NCBI RefSeq assembly: GCF_000176855.2
Contig: NC_015138.1
Coordinates: 4,898,001 to 4,962,000, forward strand
Reading direction: 5' to 3'
DNA from: Paracidovorax avenae ATCC 19860
GTDB lineage: Bacteria; Pseudomonadota; Gammaproteobacteria; Burkholderiales; Burkholderiaceae_C
Length of the DNA stretch: 64,000 nt
Under the pieces are notes generated by a model. That model was not told the DNA's origin and did no database searches. It saw nothing but the letters and a program-made list of their open reading frames with translations. How positions within the stretch are numbered: position 1 is the first letter of the stretch; every line of letters starts with the position of its first letter. The translations under genes were made by a program, and so were the position numbers. Of the stretch, positions 34,681 through 43,338 are shown in pieces.

Positions 34681-35460
34681 TCACAAGCCGACTTCCACCG
34701 TTCCATCGTTGGACACAATGCCCGCGATGACCCGGCCATTGTCCATGCGGACACGCACAGTCTCCCCGATCGAGCCTGCCGTGACGGCCTGCCCCGCGGA
34801 TGTTACCGAATAGCCGCGTCCCTGGGCAACGACCCGCACCGGGGCGCCGGCGCGGAAGGCCATCGGGGCCTTCACCATGTGCTGGCGCAGTGCCTGCCCG
34901 GCCATGAGCGGGCGGGATGCCACCTGTCCCACCCAGTTTTCCGGGTTGGCCACGATGGCGGTCGTCTCAGCCGCCCAGTCCACTTCGGCCTGGGTGGCAT
35001 CGGCCTCGGTCAGCACGGCGCCGGAGGCGACGTTGCCGGTAAGCACCCAGGCGGGACCGTAGGCCTTGACGGTGACGGGCAGGAAGACATTCCACGCCGT
35101 GGCACCCTCGACGCAGCGCAGGCCCAGCCGCGTGCGGCCCCAGAGCCGGGAGCCGGCGGGAAGATAGGGCTCCACCCGGGCGCAGGGCGCGAGGCGCAGG
35201 CGCGAGTCGAGCTGGCCCACGCTGACTTCCATGCGCAGCGGCATGGAGCCGCCCGACACCTGGCTGCGCTGCAGGGCGTCGTCGAGCCAGCGCTGGGTGA
35301 TGGAGCCCAGGTCGGCCGTCGCGTCCGCGGCGGGCGCGCCCTGGGCATGCACGGCCGCGGCGGCGCTCCAGGCCAGCAGCGCGGCACCGGCCATGCGGGC
35401 CAGCGCACGGGCGCGGCGCGGGGCGGGACGGGAAGACGGCAGGTGGGAATGGGGGGACAT
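34681..35460 (-). CDS. flgA: P-ring assembly chaperone FlgA
   Basis: 259 residues from an ATG with AGGAGG 6-7 bases upstream; an earlier in-frame ATG at 35529 lacks one. There is an Arg-rich start and a signal peptide ending VHAQG. A SAF domain follows, with LRLAPCARVEPYLPAGSRLW and VLTGNVASGAVLTEADATQA, and the C-terminal segment AGSIGETVRVRMDNGRVIAG. FlgA is periplasmic and helps FlgI (41211) polymerise into the P ring. It is divergent from flgB, as in many beta- and gammaproteobacteria. Confidence 0.95.
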   Translation of the reverse strand: MSPHSHLPSSRPAPRRARALARMAGAALLAWSAAAAVHAQGAPAADATADLGSITQRWLDDALQRSQVSGGSMPLRMEVSVGQLDSRLRLAPCARVEPYLPAGSRLWGRTRLGLRCVEGATAWNVFLPVTVKAYGPAWVLTGNVASGAVLTEADATQAEVDWAAETTAIVANPENWVGQVASRPLMAGQALRQHMVKAPMAFRAGAPVRVVAQGRGYSVTSAGQAVTAGSIGETVRVRMDNGRVIAGIVSNDGTVEVGL

Positions 35461-35707
35461 GGGGGCCTCCTGGGCAGCCGGGCTGCGGCGATGGACGGGG
35501 CCGGCCGGACGGGGCGGTCCGGGGGCCATTGCACAACCTGAACTCTAGGGCGTGTGGGCCGCCGGCGATGGACCGAACTGCGCGCCAATCCCCGCGTTCT
35601 TCGCGCTTTAGAAAAAAGGGCCCGTTTCCATAATCGGACCACGCCGAAAACCCGTGGCCCGTGCCGCGCGGCGGCCCCGATCCCCCCCGATTTCCGCAAG
35701 GTGCCCC

Positions 35708-36151
35708 ATGCTCGACAAGTTGACCGAAAGGCTGGATTTCCACGGCAACGCGCTCATGCTGCGTGCCGAGCGCCAGCGCGCCATCGCGAGCAACATCGCC
35801 AATGCAGACACCCCCGGCTATGTGGCGCGCGACTTCAATTTCGCAGATGCGCTGCGCGATGCCACCGGCCAGGGCGAGGGTGCCTCGTTCAGCGCGGTGG
35901 AGCGCGCCCTGCAGCGCCAGCAGAGCGCCACCGATCCGCGCCACATCCCCCTGCCCGGCGCCACCACCGGCAGCGGCGCGCCCGGCACCCTGGGCTACAC
36001 GGTGCAGACCCAGCCGAGCCTGGACAACAACACGGTGGACCTGGACCGCGAGCGGGCCGCGTTCGCCGACAACGCCGTGCGCTACGAGGCCACGCTGCGT
36101 TTCATCAACGGCAACGCGCGCACCATGCTGAGCGCGATCCAGGGCCAGTAA
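35708..36151 (+). CDS. flgB: Proximal rod protein FlgB
   Basis: 147 residues. The rod signature RAERQRAIASNIANADTPGY is near the N-terminus, and DNNTVDLDRERAAFADNAVR with FINGNARTMLSAI near the C-terminus. FlgB is one of the four proximal rod components. The ATG giving MLDKLTERL was chosen because it matches family starts and has AAGG upstream. It opens the flgBCDEFGH run. The 247-base gap to flgA shows no sigma-28 promoter; a class II (FlhDC) promoter is expected but was not identified. Confidence 0.97.
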   Translation: MLDKLTERLDFHGNALMLRAERQRAIASNIANADTPGYVARDFNFADALRDATGQGEGASFSAVERALQRQQSATDPRHIPLPGATTGSGAPGTLGYTVQTQPSLDNNTVDLDRERAAFADNAVRYEATLRFINGNARTMLSAIQGQ

Positions 36152-36204
36152 GGGCGCACGCACGCCTTCGCCGCCCGCAACGCACCAGGAAAGCGATCAC
36201 CGCC

Positions 36205-36609
36205 ATGTCCATGTTCTCGATCTTCGGCGTCTCCGGCAGCGCGATCAGCGCGCAGGCGCAGCGCCTCAACGTGGTGGCCAGCAACCTCGCCAACGTCGAT
36301 GCCGTGGCCGGCCCCGACGGCCAGGCCTACAAGGCACGCCAGGTGGTCTTCCAGACGGCGCCCATGGGTGACGAAGGTGCGGCTGGCGTGCGCGTGAGCG
36401 CCATCAGCGAGAGCCAGGCGCCCGGCAAGCGCGTGCTCGATCCCACCCATCCGCAGGCCGACGCGGAGGGCTACGTCACGCACTCCAACGTGAATCCGGT
36501 GGAAGAGATGGTCAACATGATCTCGGCCTCGCGCTCCTACCAGAACAACGTCGAGGTCCTCAACACCACCAAGTCGCTGCTGCTCAAGACGCTGCAGATG
36601 GGCCAGTAA
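36205..36609 (+). CDS. flgC: Proximal rod protein FlgC
   Basis: 134 residues: MSMFSIFGVSGSAISAQAQR, then NVVASNLANVDAVAG (rod signature), and the C-terminal PVEEMVNMISASRSYQNNVE with LNTTKSLLLKTLQMGQ. It is the usual FlgC length. AGGAAAG lies upstream of the ATG at a slightly long distance. It lies 53 bases after flgB. Confidence 0.97.
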   Translation: MSMFSIFGVSGSAISAQAQRLNVVASNLANVDAVAGPDGQAYKARQVVFQTAPMGDEGAAGVRVSAISESQAPGKRVLDPTHPQADAEGYVTHSNVNPVEEMVNMISASRSYQNNVEVLNTTKSLLLKTLQMGQ

Positions 36610-36631
36610 TCCCTTCCCCAAGGACCGCACC

Positions 36632-37282
36632 ATGATCCTCAACCCCATCGGCTCCACGGCCACCGTGAACACGGGCTCCAGCTCGAACTCCGCCACCGAC
36701 CCGGCCGCCGCGCAGGACCGCTTCCTGAAGCTGCTGGTGGCGCAGCTCAACAACCAGGATCCGATGAATCCGCTGGACAACGCCCAGATGACCTCGCAGA
36801 TGGCGCAGATCAACACGGTGACGGGCATCCAGCAGCTCAACCTGAGCATGCAGACCATGGCCGAGCAGTTCACGACCATGCAGACCCTGCAGGGCACGAT
36901 GATGATCGGCCGCAACGTGCTGACCGAGGGCTCAAAGATGACCTTCAAGGACAGTGCCGGCACCGGGTCCTTCGACCTCAAGGGCGCCGCCACCGACGTC
37001 AAGGTGGAGGTCGTCACCCCCGGCGGCCAGGTGGTCGATACGGTGGACGTGGGCGCGAGCGCGGCAGGACGCCACGATTTCAGCTGGGACGGCAGCAAGT
37101 ACAGCGGCACCCGCAGCGACCTGAGCTTCCGCGTGGTGGCATCCACCAAGGACGGTGCCGTCGAGGCGACGCCGCTCATGCAGGCCAAGGTGGTGGGCAC
37201 CGGCTCCAACGCCGGCGCCCTCACGCTGAACCTGGACACGGGCGGCACCGTGAACTACAGCAACATCCGCGCGGTGCTCTGA
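36632..37282 (+). CDS. flgD: Hook capping/scaffold protein FlgD
   Basis: 216 residues. The conserved N-terminal core is DRFLKLLVAQLNNQDPMNPL followed by QMAQINTVTGIQQLN, then a FlgD Ig-like/Tudor region with VVDTVDVGASAAGRHDFSWD. FlgD caps the growing hook. AAGGA lies 8 bases before the ATG. It is third in the rod/hook operon. Confidence 0.97.
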   Translation: MILNPIGSTATVNTGSSSNSATDPAAAQDRFLKLLVAQLNNQDPMNPLDNAQMTSQMAQINTVTGIQQLNLSMQTMAEQFTTMQTLQGTMMIGRNVLTEGSKMTFKDSAGTGSFDLKGAATDVKVEVVTPGGQVVDTVDVGASAAGRHDFSWDGSKYSGTRSDLSFRVVASTKDGAVEATPLMQAKVVGTGSNAGALTLNLDTGGTVNYSNIRAVL

Positions 37283-37339
37283 CGGCCTCGCGCATTCCGC
37301 AAGACAACAACCCCTTTTCCGTCCCCCGAGGAGAGCACC

Positions 37340-38617
37340 ATGAGCTTCCAGCAAGGCCTGTCCGGCCTCAACGCCGCCAGCAAGAACCTGGACGTGATCG
37401 GCCACAACGTGGCCAACTCCGGCACCGTCGGCTTCAAGGCCTCGCGCGCCGAATTCGCCGAGATGGTGGCCAATGCCATCGGCTCCGCGGGCGGCACCAA
37501 TGCCGGCATCGGGGTGGAACTGTCGGCGGTGGCGCAGCAGTTCAACCAGGGCAACATCTCCGTCACGGGCAACAGCCTGGACGTGGCCATCAACGGCGAC
37601 GGCTTCTTCACGCTGCAGCAGCCCGACGGCTCGCGCGCCTACACCCGCGCCGGCAACTTCAAGCTCGACAGCAACGGCCAGCTGGTGACCAACACCAAGG
37701 CGCAGGTCATGGGCTATGCGCTGGACCCGATCACGGGCAAGCGCACGGCGAGCAACGCCGCGCCGCTGTCCTTCCCCACGTCCAAGCCGATCCCTGCCAA
37801 GCAGACCACGGCGATCACGGCGGAATTCAACCTCGACGCCCGCGCCCCCGATGCCGCCGGCGACGCCACGGCCACGCCTCCCGTGCCCGCCACGCCGCGC
37901 TCCACCTATGGCACGTCCATCAACGTGTACGACAGCCAGGGCGTGGCCAAGCCGGTGAGCCTGTATTTCCAGAAGAACGGTGCCAACACCTGGGACGTGT
38001 ACGACAAGCTCGACGACGCCACGGCCACGCCGCCGGTGGTGGCCACGCCCATCGGCCAGATCAAGTTCGACAACAGCGGCAAGATCGTCTCGCCGACCGC
38101 GACTGCACCGGAAACCGGCTTCCAGATGCCGCTCACCGTGAAACCCACGCCGCCCAACCCGAACGGACTGGCCGACTACACGGTGAACATCAAGCTCGAC
38201 GGCGTGTCGCAGTACGGCAAGGCTTTCGCCGTGTCGAACCTGTCGCAGGACGGCTACACGGCCGGCGAACTCACGGGCATCAGCATCGAGAACAACGGCA
38301 CGGTGATGACGCGCTATTCCAACGGCGTGACGCGCGCCGAGGGGCAGGTGGCGCTGGCCAGCTTCCGCAACACGCAGGGCCTGGCCTCGGTGGGCAGCAA
38401 CAACTGGGTGGAAACGTTCGAGTCGGGCCAGCCGGTGCTCGGAACGCCCACCGAAGGCAAGTTCGGCGGGCTGCGCTCCGGCGCGCTGGAAGATTCCAAC
38501 GTGGACCTCACGGCCGAGCTGGTGAACATGATGACCGCACAGCGCGCCTACCAGGCCAACGCGCAGACCATCAAGACGCAGGACCAGGTGATGTCCACGC
38601 TGGTGAACCTGCGCTGA
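37340..38617 (+). CDS. flgE: Flagellar hook protein FlgE
   Basis: 425 residues. N-terminal MSFQQGLSGLNAASKNLDVI and GHNVANSGTVGFKASRAEFA; the middle has two Pro/Ala/Thr-rich loops (TATPPVPATP near residue 175 and TATPPVVATP near 230). The C-terminal ALEDSNVDLTAELVNMMTAQ then RAYQANAQTIKTQDQVM is the hook/rod signature. FlgE forms the hook whose length FliK measures. GAGGAGAGCACC precedes the ATG. Confidence 0.98.
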   Translation: MSFQQGLSGLNAASKNLDVIGHNVANSGTVGFKASRAEFAEMVANAIGSAGGTNAGIGVELSAVAQQFNQGNISVTGNSLDVAINGDGFFTLQQPDGSRAYTRAGNFKLDSNGQLVTNTKAQVMGYALDPITGKRTASNAAPLSFPTSKPIPAKQTTAITAEFNLDARAPDAAGDATATPPVPATPRSTYGTSINVYDSQGVAKPVSLYFQKNGANTWDVYDKLDDATATPPVVATPIGQIKFDNSGKIVSPTATAPETGFQMPLTVKPTPPNPNGLADYTVNIKLDGVSQYGKAFAVSNLSQDGYTAGELTGISIENNGTVMTRYSNGVTRAEGQVALASFRNTQGLASVGSNNWVETFESGQPVLGTPTEGKFGGLRSGALEDSNVDLTAELVNMMTAQRAYQANAQTIKTQDQVMSTLVNLR

Positions 38618-38678
38618 CGGCCCGATCCCGCTGATCCGCCACTGACCTCCGACCCCCTTCCTTCATCCAGGCCGAGCG

Positions 38679-39419
38679 ATGGACCACATCATCTACACCT
38701 CCATGACGGGCGCCAGCGCTGCCGCGCAACGGCAGGCGGTGCTGGCCAACAACCTCGCGAACGCCTCCACCAACGGCTTCCGCGCGGAGATGTCCACCTT
38801 CCGCTCGGTGCCCGTGCAGGGCGACGGCTCCAAGACGCGCGTGTTCGCGCTGGAGGCGACCTCCGGCCATGTGGAGACGCCCGGCCCCGTGCAGCGCACC
38901 GGCCGCAACCTGGATGCGATGGCGGTGGGCAACGCATGGTTCGCGGTGCAGGGCCTGGACGGCACCGAGGCCTATACCCGCAACGGCAGCTTCGAGGTGA
39001 ATGCGGAGGGCCAGCTGCGCACCTCCAACGGACTCACCGTGCTGTCCGACGGCGGCGGCCCGATCGACGTGCCGCCCGGCGCCGACGTGACCCTGGGCTC
39101 GGACGGCACCATCACTGCGCGCGTGGCGGGCCAGCAGCCCACCCCGATCGGACGGCTGAAGCTCGCCACCCCGACGCCGGAAGACCCGCTCAAGCGCGGC
39201 GACGACGCGCTCTTTCGCACCGCATCGGGCGATCCGATGCCCAATGACCCGAATGCGCGGCTGCTGTCCGGCGCGCTGGAGGGCTCCAACGTGAACGCCG
39301 TGGAAAGCATGGTCGGCATGATCGCCGCCTCCCGGCAGTTCGAAGCCCAGATGCGGCTGCTGCAGACGACCGAGAACAACGACAAGACGGCCGCCCAGCT
39401 GCTCAACCTGAACGGCTGA
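38679..39419 (+). CDS. flgF: Proximal rod protein FlgF
   Basis: 246 residues beginning MDHIIYTSMTGASAAAQRQA, then LANNLANASTNGFRAEMSTF. The C-terminus is LEGSNVNAVESMVGMIAASR with QFEAQMRLLQTTENND. The order after flgE and before flgG and the FlgF-type start identify it. The C-terminal end NLNG is typical. Confidence 0.97.
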   Translation: MDHIIYTSMTGASAAAQRQAVLANNLANASTNGFRAEMSTFRSVPVQGDGSKTRVFALEATSGHVETPGPVQRTGRNLDAMAVGNAWFAVQGLDGTEAYTRNGSFEVNAEGQLRTSNGLTVLSDGGGPIDVPPGADVTLGSDGTITARVAGQQPTPIGRLKLATPTPEDPLKRGDDALFRTASGDPMPNDPNARLLSGALEGSNVNAVESMVGMIAASRQFEAQMRLLQTTENNDKTAAQLLNLNG

Positions 39420-39482
39420 CGCCGGCGCCTACGCCCCTCTCACCGCACGCCAAGCCAAGCCCGCATTCCCCGAGGAACCGCC

Positions 39483-40265
39483 ATGATCAATTCGCTCTGG
39501 ATCGCCAAGACCGGCATGTCCGCCCAGCAGACGCAGCTGGACGTGATCTCCCACAACCTCGCCAACGTCTCCACCACCGGCTACAAGCGCAACAACGCGG
39601 TGTTCGAGGACCTGATCTACCAGAACCTGCGCCAGGTGGGCGCGCAGACCACCGAGCAGAACCAGCTGCCCACCGGCCTGCACCTGGGCCTGGGCGTGCG
39701 CACGGTGGCCACCAGCCGCAACTTCACGCAGGGCAGCCTGGCGCAGTCCAACAACAACCTGGACGTGGCCATCAACGGCAACGGCTTCTTCCAGGTGACG
39801 ATGCCGGACGGCACCACGGGCTACACGCGCGACGGATCGTTCCAGCTCGACTCCCAGGGGCGCCTGGTCACCTCCAGCGGCCTGCCCGTGGCCAACGGCA
39901 TCACCGTGCCGGCCAACGCCACGGGGATCAGCATCAGCACGGACGGCATCGTCTCGGCCACCGTGCCGGGCACGACCGCGCCGCAGCAGATCGGCACCCT
40001 GGGCATGGCGAGCTTCATCAACTCGGCCGGCCTGGAGCCGATCGGGCAGAACCTGTTCAAGGAATCCGCGGCGTCGGGCCAGCCCCAGCAGGGCACGCCC
40101 GGCACCAACGGCCTGGGCATCATCCGCCAGGGCTTCCTCGAAACCTCCAACGTGAACGTGGTGGAAGAGCTGGTGTCCATGATCCAGACCCAGCGCGCCT
40201 ACGAAATGAATTCCAAGGCCATCCAGACATCCGACCAGATGCTGGCCAAGCTCGCGCAGCTGTGA
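39483..40265 (+). CDS. flgG: Distal rod protein FlgG
   Basis: 260 residues, the standard length. [20 protein letters not shown], then [20 protein letters not shown] and [15 protein letters not shown]; the C-terminus has [20 protein letters not shown] with [20 protein letters not shown]. It forms the distal rod that passes through the P and L rings. It has a GAGGAA ribosome site. Confidence 0.98.
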   Translation: MINSLWIAKTGMSAQQTQLDVISHNLANVSTTGYKRNNAVFEDLIYQNLRQVGAQTTEQNQLPTGLHLGLGVRTVATSRNFTQGSLAQSNNNLDVAINGNGFFQVTMPDGTTGYTRDGSFQLDSQGRLVTSSGLPVANGITVPANATGISISTDGIVSATVPGTTAPQQIGTLGMASFINSAGLEPIGQNLFKESAASGQPQQGTPGTNGLGIIRQGFLETSNVNVVEELVSMIQTQRAYEMNSKAIQTSDQMLAKLAQL

Positions 40266-40306
40266 TGCGCGCCCTCCCCTTCCTGACCACCGCCGGGACA
40301 CCGACC

Positions 40307-41020
40307 ATGCCGCACACCGCCGCCTCCCTCTTCCTCCGCGCAGCCCCGCTGCGCCTCGCCGCCGTGGCCGCCCTGCTGGCCGCCACGGGCTGCGCCTCCG
40401 TCAATCCGCCGCCGCCGATCGACATGCCGCCCACCCAGGCGCCGATCGCCGTGCAGACGGCGCCCCGCGCGACCGGCCCGGCCACCGGCAGCCTTTTTCA
40501 TGCAGCCAGCTACCGGCCGGCATTCGAGGACCGCCGCGCGCGGCTCGTGGGCGACATCGTCACCATCCAGATCGTGGAGACGATCTCCGCATCGCAGAAG
40601 TCCAGCTCCAAGGTGGACCGCACGGCCGCCAACACGGCCGGCGTGACCGCGTTCCCCTTCATCGGCGCGAGCGACATCGGCAAGCTGAAGCTCGGCGGCA
40701 ACAGCACCAACAACTTCGAGGGCAAGGGCGACCTGCAAAGTACCAATACCTTCACCGGCACCATCACCACCACGGTCGTGGACGTGCTGCCCAACGGCCA
40801 CCTCGTGATCGCGGGCGAGAAGCAGATCGGCGTGGCCGAGAACGTGGACGTGCTGCGCTTCTCGGGCACCGTGGACCCGCGCTCGCTGCAGCCGGGCAGC
40901 GTGGTCAGCTCCACCCTGGTGGCGAATGCCCGCGTGCAGTCGCGCGGCAGGGGCTCCCCGGCCGAGGCGCAGGCCATGGGGTGGCTGGCTCGGGCGTTCA
41001 ATTCGGTGGCGCCGTTCTGA
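40307..41020 (+). CDS. flgH: Flagellar L-ring lipoprotein FlgH
   Basis: 237 residues with a lipoprotein signal (LRLAAVAALLAATGCAS; lipobox Cys about residue 28). The conserved parts are SLFHAASYRPAFEDRRARLV, GDIVTIQIVETISASQKSSS, NTFTGTITTTVVDVLPNGHL and VIAGEKQIGVAENVDVLRFS. FlgH forms the outer-membrane L ring. The ATG at 40307 with GGGA upstream was preferred to GTG/ATG at 40262/40265, which overlap flgG and would lengthen the signal peptide abnormally. A strong terminator follows. Confidence 0.96.
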   Translation: MPHTAASLFLRAAPLRLAAVAALLAATGCASVNPPPPIDMPPTQAPIAVQTAPRATGPATGSLFHAASYRPAFEDRRARLVGDIVTIQIVETISASQKSSSKVDRTAANTAGVTAFPFIGASDIGKLKLGGNSTNNFEGKGDLQSTNTFTGTITTTVVDVLPNGHLVIAGEKQIGVAENVDVLRFSGTVDPRSLQPGSVVSSTLVANARVQSRGRGSPAEAQAMGWLARAFNSVAPF

Positions 41021-41061
41021 GCCGACGCCGGCTTTCGAACCCGGCCGCACTCTTTCACCTG

Positions 41062-41094
41062 CCCGCATCGCCCTCACGGTGGTGCGGGTTTTTT
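41062..41094 (+). terminator. Rho-independent terminator between flgH and flgI
   Basis: CCCGCATCGCC and GGTGGTGCGGG form an 11-pair stem (two G-T pairs) with a CTCAC loop, followed at once by six T residues. It is the strongest intrinsic terminator seen in the window and lies 41 bases after flgH, in the middle of the flg cluster. Confidence 0.88.
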
Positions 41095-41210
41095 GCTTTC
41101 TGCGGCCCGGCGGCGCACGGAGGGACGCCCCCTTTGTTCCCTCATAAAGCGGGTGATCCGGCGGCTTTTCCCTCCATCCCCCGGCGCCCTTCGATCCCAC
41201 AATCGGTGCC

Positions 41211-42377
41211 ATGAAGTCTCCTGCCCCCACCTCCTTCCTCGCACGCGCGCACCGGGCCGCCCTGCGGCTGGGGCTCGCGCATGGCCTTGCCGCGCTCGCC
41301 CTGCTGGGGGCGATGGCGCCCGCGCACGCGCTGCGCATCAAGGAAGTGGCGGCCGTGCAGGGGGTGCGCAGCAACCAGTTGACGGGCTACGGCCTGGTCG
41401 TGGGCCTGGACGGCACGGGCGACCAGACGACGCAGATGCCCATCACCACGCAGGCGCTCACCAACTACCTGCAGCAGATGGGCATCAGCCTGCCGCCCGG
41501 CACGGCGGCGCCGCAGCTCAAGAACGTGGCCACGGTGATCGTGACGGCGCAGCTGCCGGCGTTCGCCCAGCCCGGGCAGTTCATCGACGTGAACGTGTCC
41601 TCCATGGGCAATGCCAAGTCGCTCAAGGGCGGCACGCTGATCGCCACGCCGCTGCGCGGCGCCGACGGCGAGATCTACGCGCTGGCGCAGGGCAACCTGG
41701 TGGTGGGTGGCGCAGGCGCCGCGGCCGGCGGCAGCAAGGTGCAGATCAACCACCTGAGCGCGGGCCGCATTCCCGAAGGCGCGCAGGTGGAGCGCTCGGT
41801 GCCCACGCCGCTGAATGACGGCGACACGATCAACCTCGGGCTCAACGCCTCGGATTTCCAGACCGCGCGCAAGGTGGCGCGGGCCATCAACGACAAGCTC
41901 GGCAAGGGCGCGTCCATCGCCACGGCGCTAGATGGCCGCACGGTGCAGGTGCGCGCCCCGCAGGACCCGGGTGGCCGCGTGAACTTCATCGCCGACCTGG
42001 AAGAGATTCCGCTGGCCGACGCCACGCCGGCGGCCAAGGTCGTGATCAATGCGCGCACCGGCTCCATCGTGCTCAACCAGGCCGTGACGCTGGGCCCCTG
42101 CGCGATCGCGCACGGCAACCTGTCGATCACGATCAGTTCCACGCCGGTGATCAGCCAGCCCAATCCGCTCTCTCAGGGGCAGACCGTGGTCGCGCAGAAG
42201 AGCGACATCGCGATCAAGCAGGAGCCGGGCAACATCATCCAGATGCCGCCCTCGCCGCAGCTCGCCGACGTGGTGCGCGCACTCAACACGCTGGGCGCCA
42301 CGCCGCAGGACCTGCTGGCCATCCTGCAGGCCATCAAGGCCGCAGGTGCGCTCAATGCCGAACTGGAGGTCATCTGA
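41211..42377 (+). CDS. flgI: Flagellar P-ring protein FlgI
   Basis: 388 residues with a signal peptide (ALALLGAMAPAHALRIKEVA; likely cleavage after AHA). The FlgI core reads RSNQLTGYGLVVGLDGTGDQ, and the C-terminus QLADVVRALNTLGATPQDLL then AILQAIKAAGALNAELEVI. FlgI forms the periplasmic P ring with help from FlgA. It is separated from flgH by 190 bases containing a terminator, so flgIJKL may have its own promoter; none was recognised. Confidence 0.98.
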   Translation: MKSPAPTSFLARAHRAALRLGLAHGLAALALLGAMAPAHALRIKEVAAVQGVRSNQLTGYGLVVGLDGTGDQTTQMPITTQALTNYLQQMGISLPPGTAAPQLKNVATVIVTAQLPAFAQPGQFIDVNVSSMGNAKSLKGGTLIATPLRGADGEIYALAQGNLVVGGAGAAAGGSKVQINHLSAGRIPEGAQVERSVPTPLNDGDTINLGLNASDFQTARKVARAINDKLGKGASIATALDGRTVQVRAPQDPGGRVNFIADLEEIPLADATPAAKVVINARTGSIVLNQAVTLGPCAIAHGNLSITISSTPVISQPNPLSQGQTVVAQKSDIAIKQEPGNIIQMPPSPQLADVVRALNTLGATPQDLLAILQAIKAAGALNAELEVI

Positions 42378-42419
42378 TGGCCGCCGTGTCCGCCACCGCC
42401 TGACTGCAGGGAGACCGCC

Positions 42420-43322
42420 ATGTCGCTCAGCCTGACGTCCTCCGCCCCCGCCACGGCCTCGAATGCGCTGGCGGTGGATGCGCGCTCGCTGGATGCGCTG
42501 AAGTTCCAGGCCGGGCAGAACGACCCGAAGGCCGCGAAGGAAGCGGCCAAGCAGTTCGAATCGCTCTTCATGCGCGAGATGATCAAGAGCATGCGCGAGG
42601 CGACGATGAAGTCCGGCCTGATGGAAGGCGAGCAGGGCAACCTGGGCCAGGACATGCTGGACCAGCAGTTCTCGGTGCAGATGTCGGGCCTGCAGGGCGG
42701 GCTCTCGGAAGCCATCCAGCGCCAGCTCACGCGCCAGATCGGCGGCGGCCAGGAGGCCGCGCCCACGTTTTCCCCGCCGTCCACGCTGAGCCTGCAGCCG
42801 CAGCAGTCCGCGCGCGCCGCAGCAGCTGCCAACGCCTACGCCCCTGCACCCAAGGGCCGCGACGGCTTCGTGCAGCACCACCGCGACGCAGCCGAGCGCG
42901 TGTCGCAGGAAAGCGGCATCCCCGCGAGCTTCATGCTCGGCCAGGCCGGGCACGAGACCGGCTGGGGCCGCAGCGAGATCCGCAGCAAGGACGGCAGCAA
43001 TTCCTTCAACCTGTTCGGCATCAAGGCCGGCAAGGGCTGGACGGGCAAGGTGGCGGAGGTGACCACCACCGAATACATCAACGGCACGCCGCGCAAGGTG
43101 ACGGCCAAGTTCCGCGCCTACGATTCCTACGAGGATTCCTTCAAGGACTACGCGCGCCTCATCAACGACAACCCGCGCTACGAAAAGGCCCGCAGCAAGA
43201 CGCATTCGGCCGTGGCTTATGCGGCCGAGCTGCAGAAGGCGGGCTACGCCACGGACCCCGAGTACGCGCACAAGCTGAGCCGGGCCATCCACAGCACGCT
43301 GCGCGTGGGGCCCTCGGCATGA
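42420..43322 (+). CDS. flgJ: Rod-cap protein and peptidoglycan hydrolase FlgJ
   Basis: 300 residues with both domains of the gamma/betaproteobacterial FlgJ. The rod-binding part includes FESLFMREMIKSMREATMKS and LGQDMLDQQFSVQMSGLQGG. The C-terminal muramidase (GH73-type) has SFMLGQAGHETGWGRSEI with the catalytic Glu, then NLFGIKAGKGWTGK and YDSYEDSFKDYARLINDNPR. It opens the cell wall for the rod. It follows flgI by 42 bases. Confidence 0.97.
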   Translation: MSLSLTSSAPATASNALAVDARSLDALKFQAGQNDPKAAKEAAKQFESLFMREMIKSMREATMKSGLMEGEQGNLGQDMLDQQFSVQMSGLQGGLSEAIQRQLTRQIGGGQEAAPTFSPPSTLSLQPQQSARAAAAANAYAPAPKGRDGFVQHHRDAAERVSQESGIPASFMLGQAGHETGWGRSEIRSKDGSNSFNLFGIKAGKGWTGKVAEVTTTEYINGTPRKVTAKFRAYDSYEDSFKDYARLINDNPRYEKARSKTHSAVAYAAELQKAGYATDPEYAHKLSRAIHSTLRVGPSA

Positions 43323-43338
43323 AGGCGGGTGAACGCAC

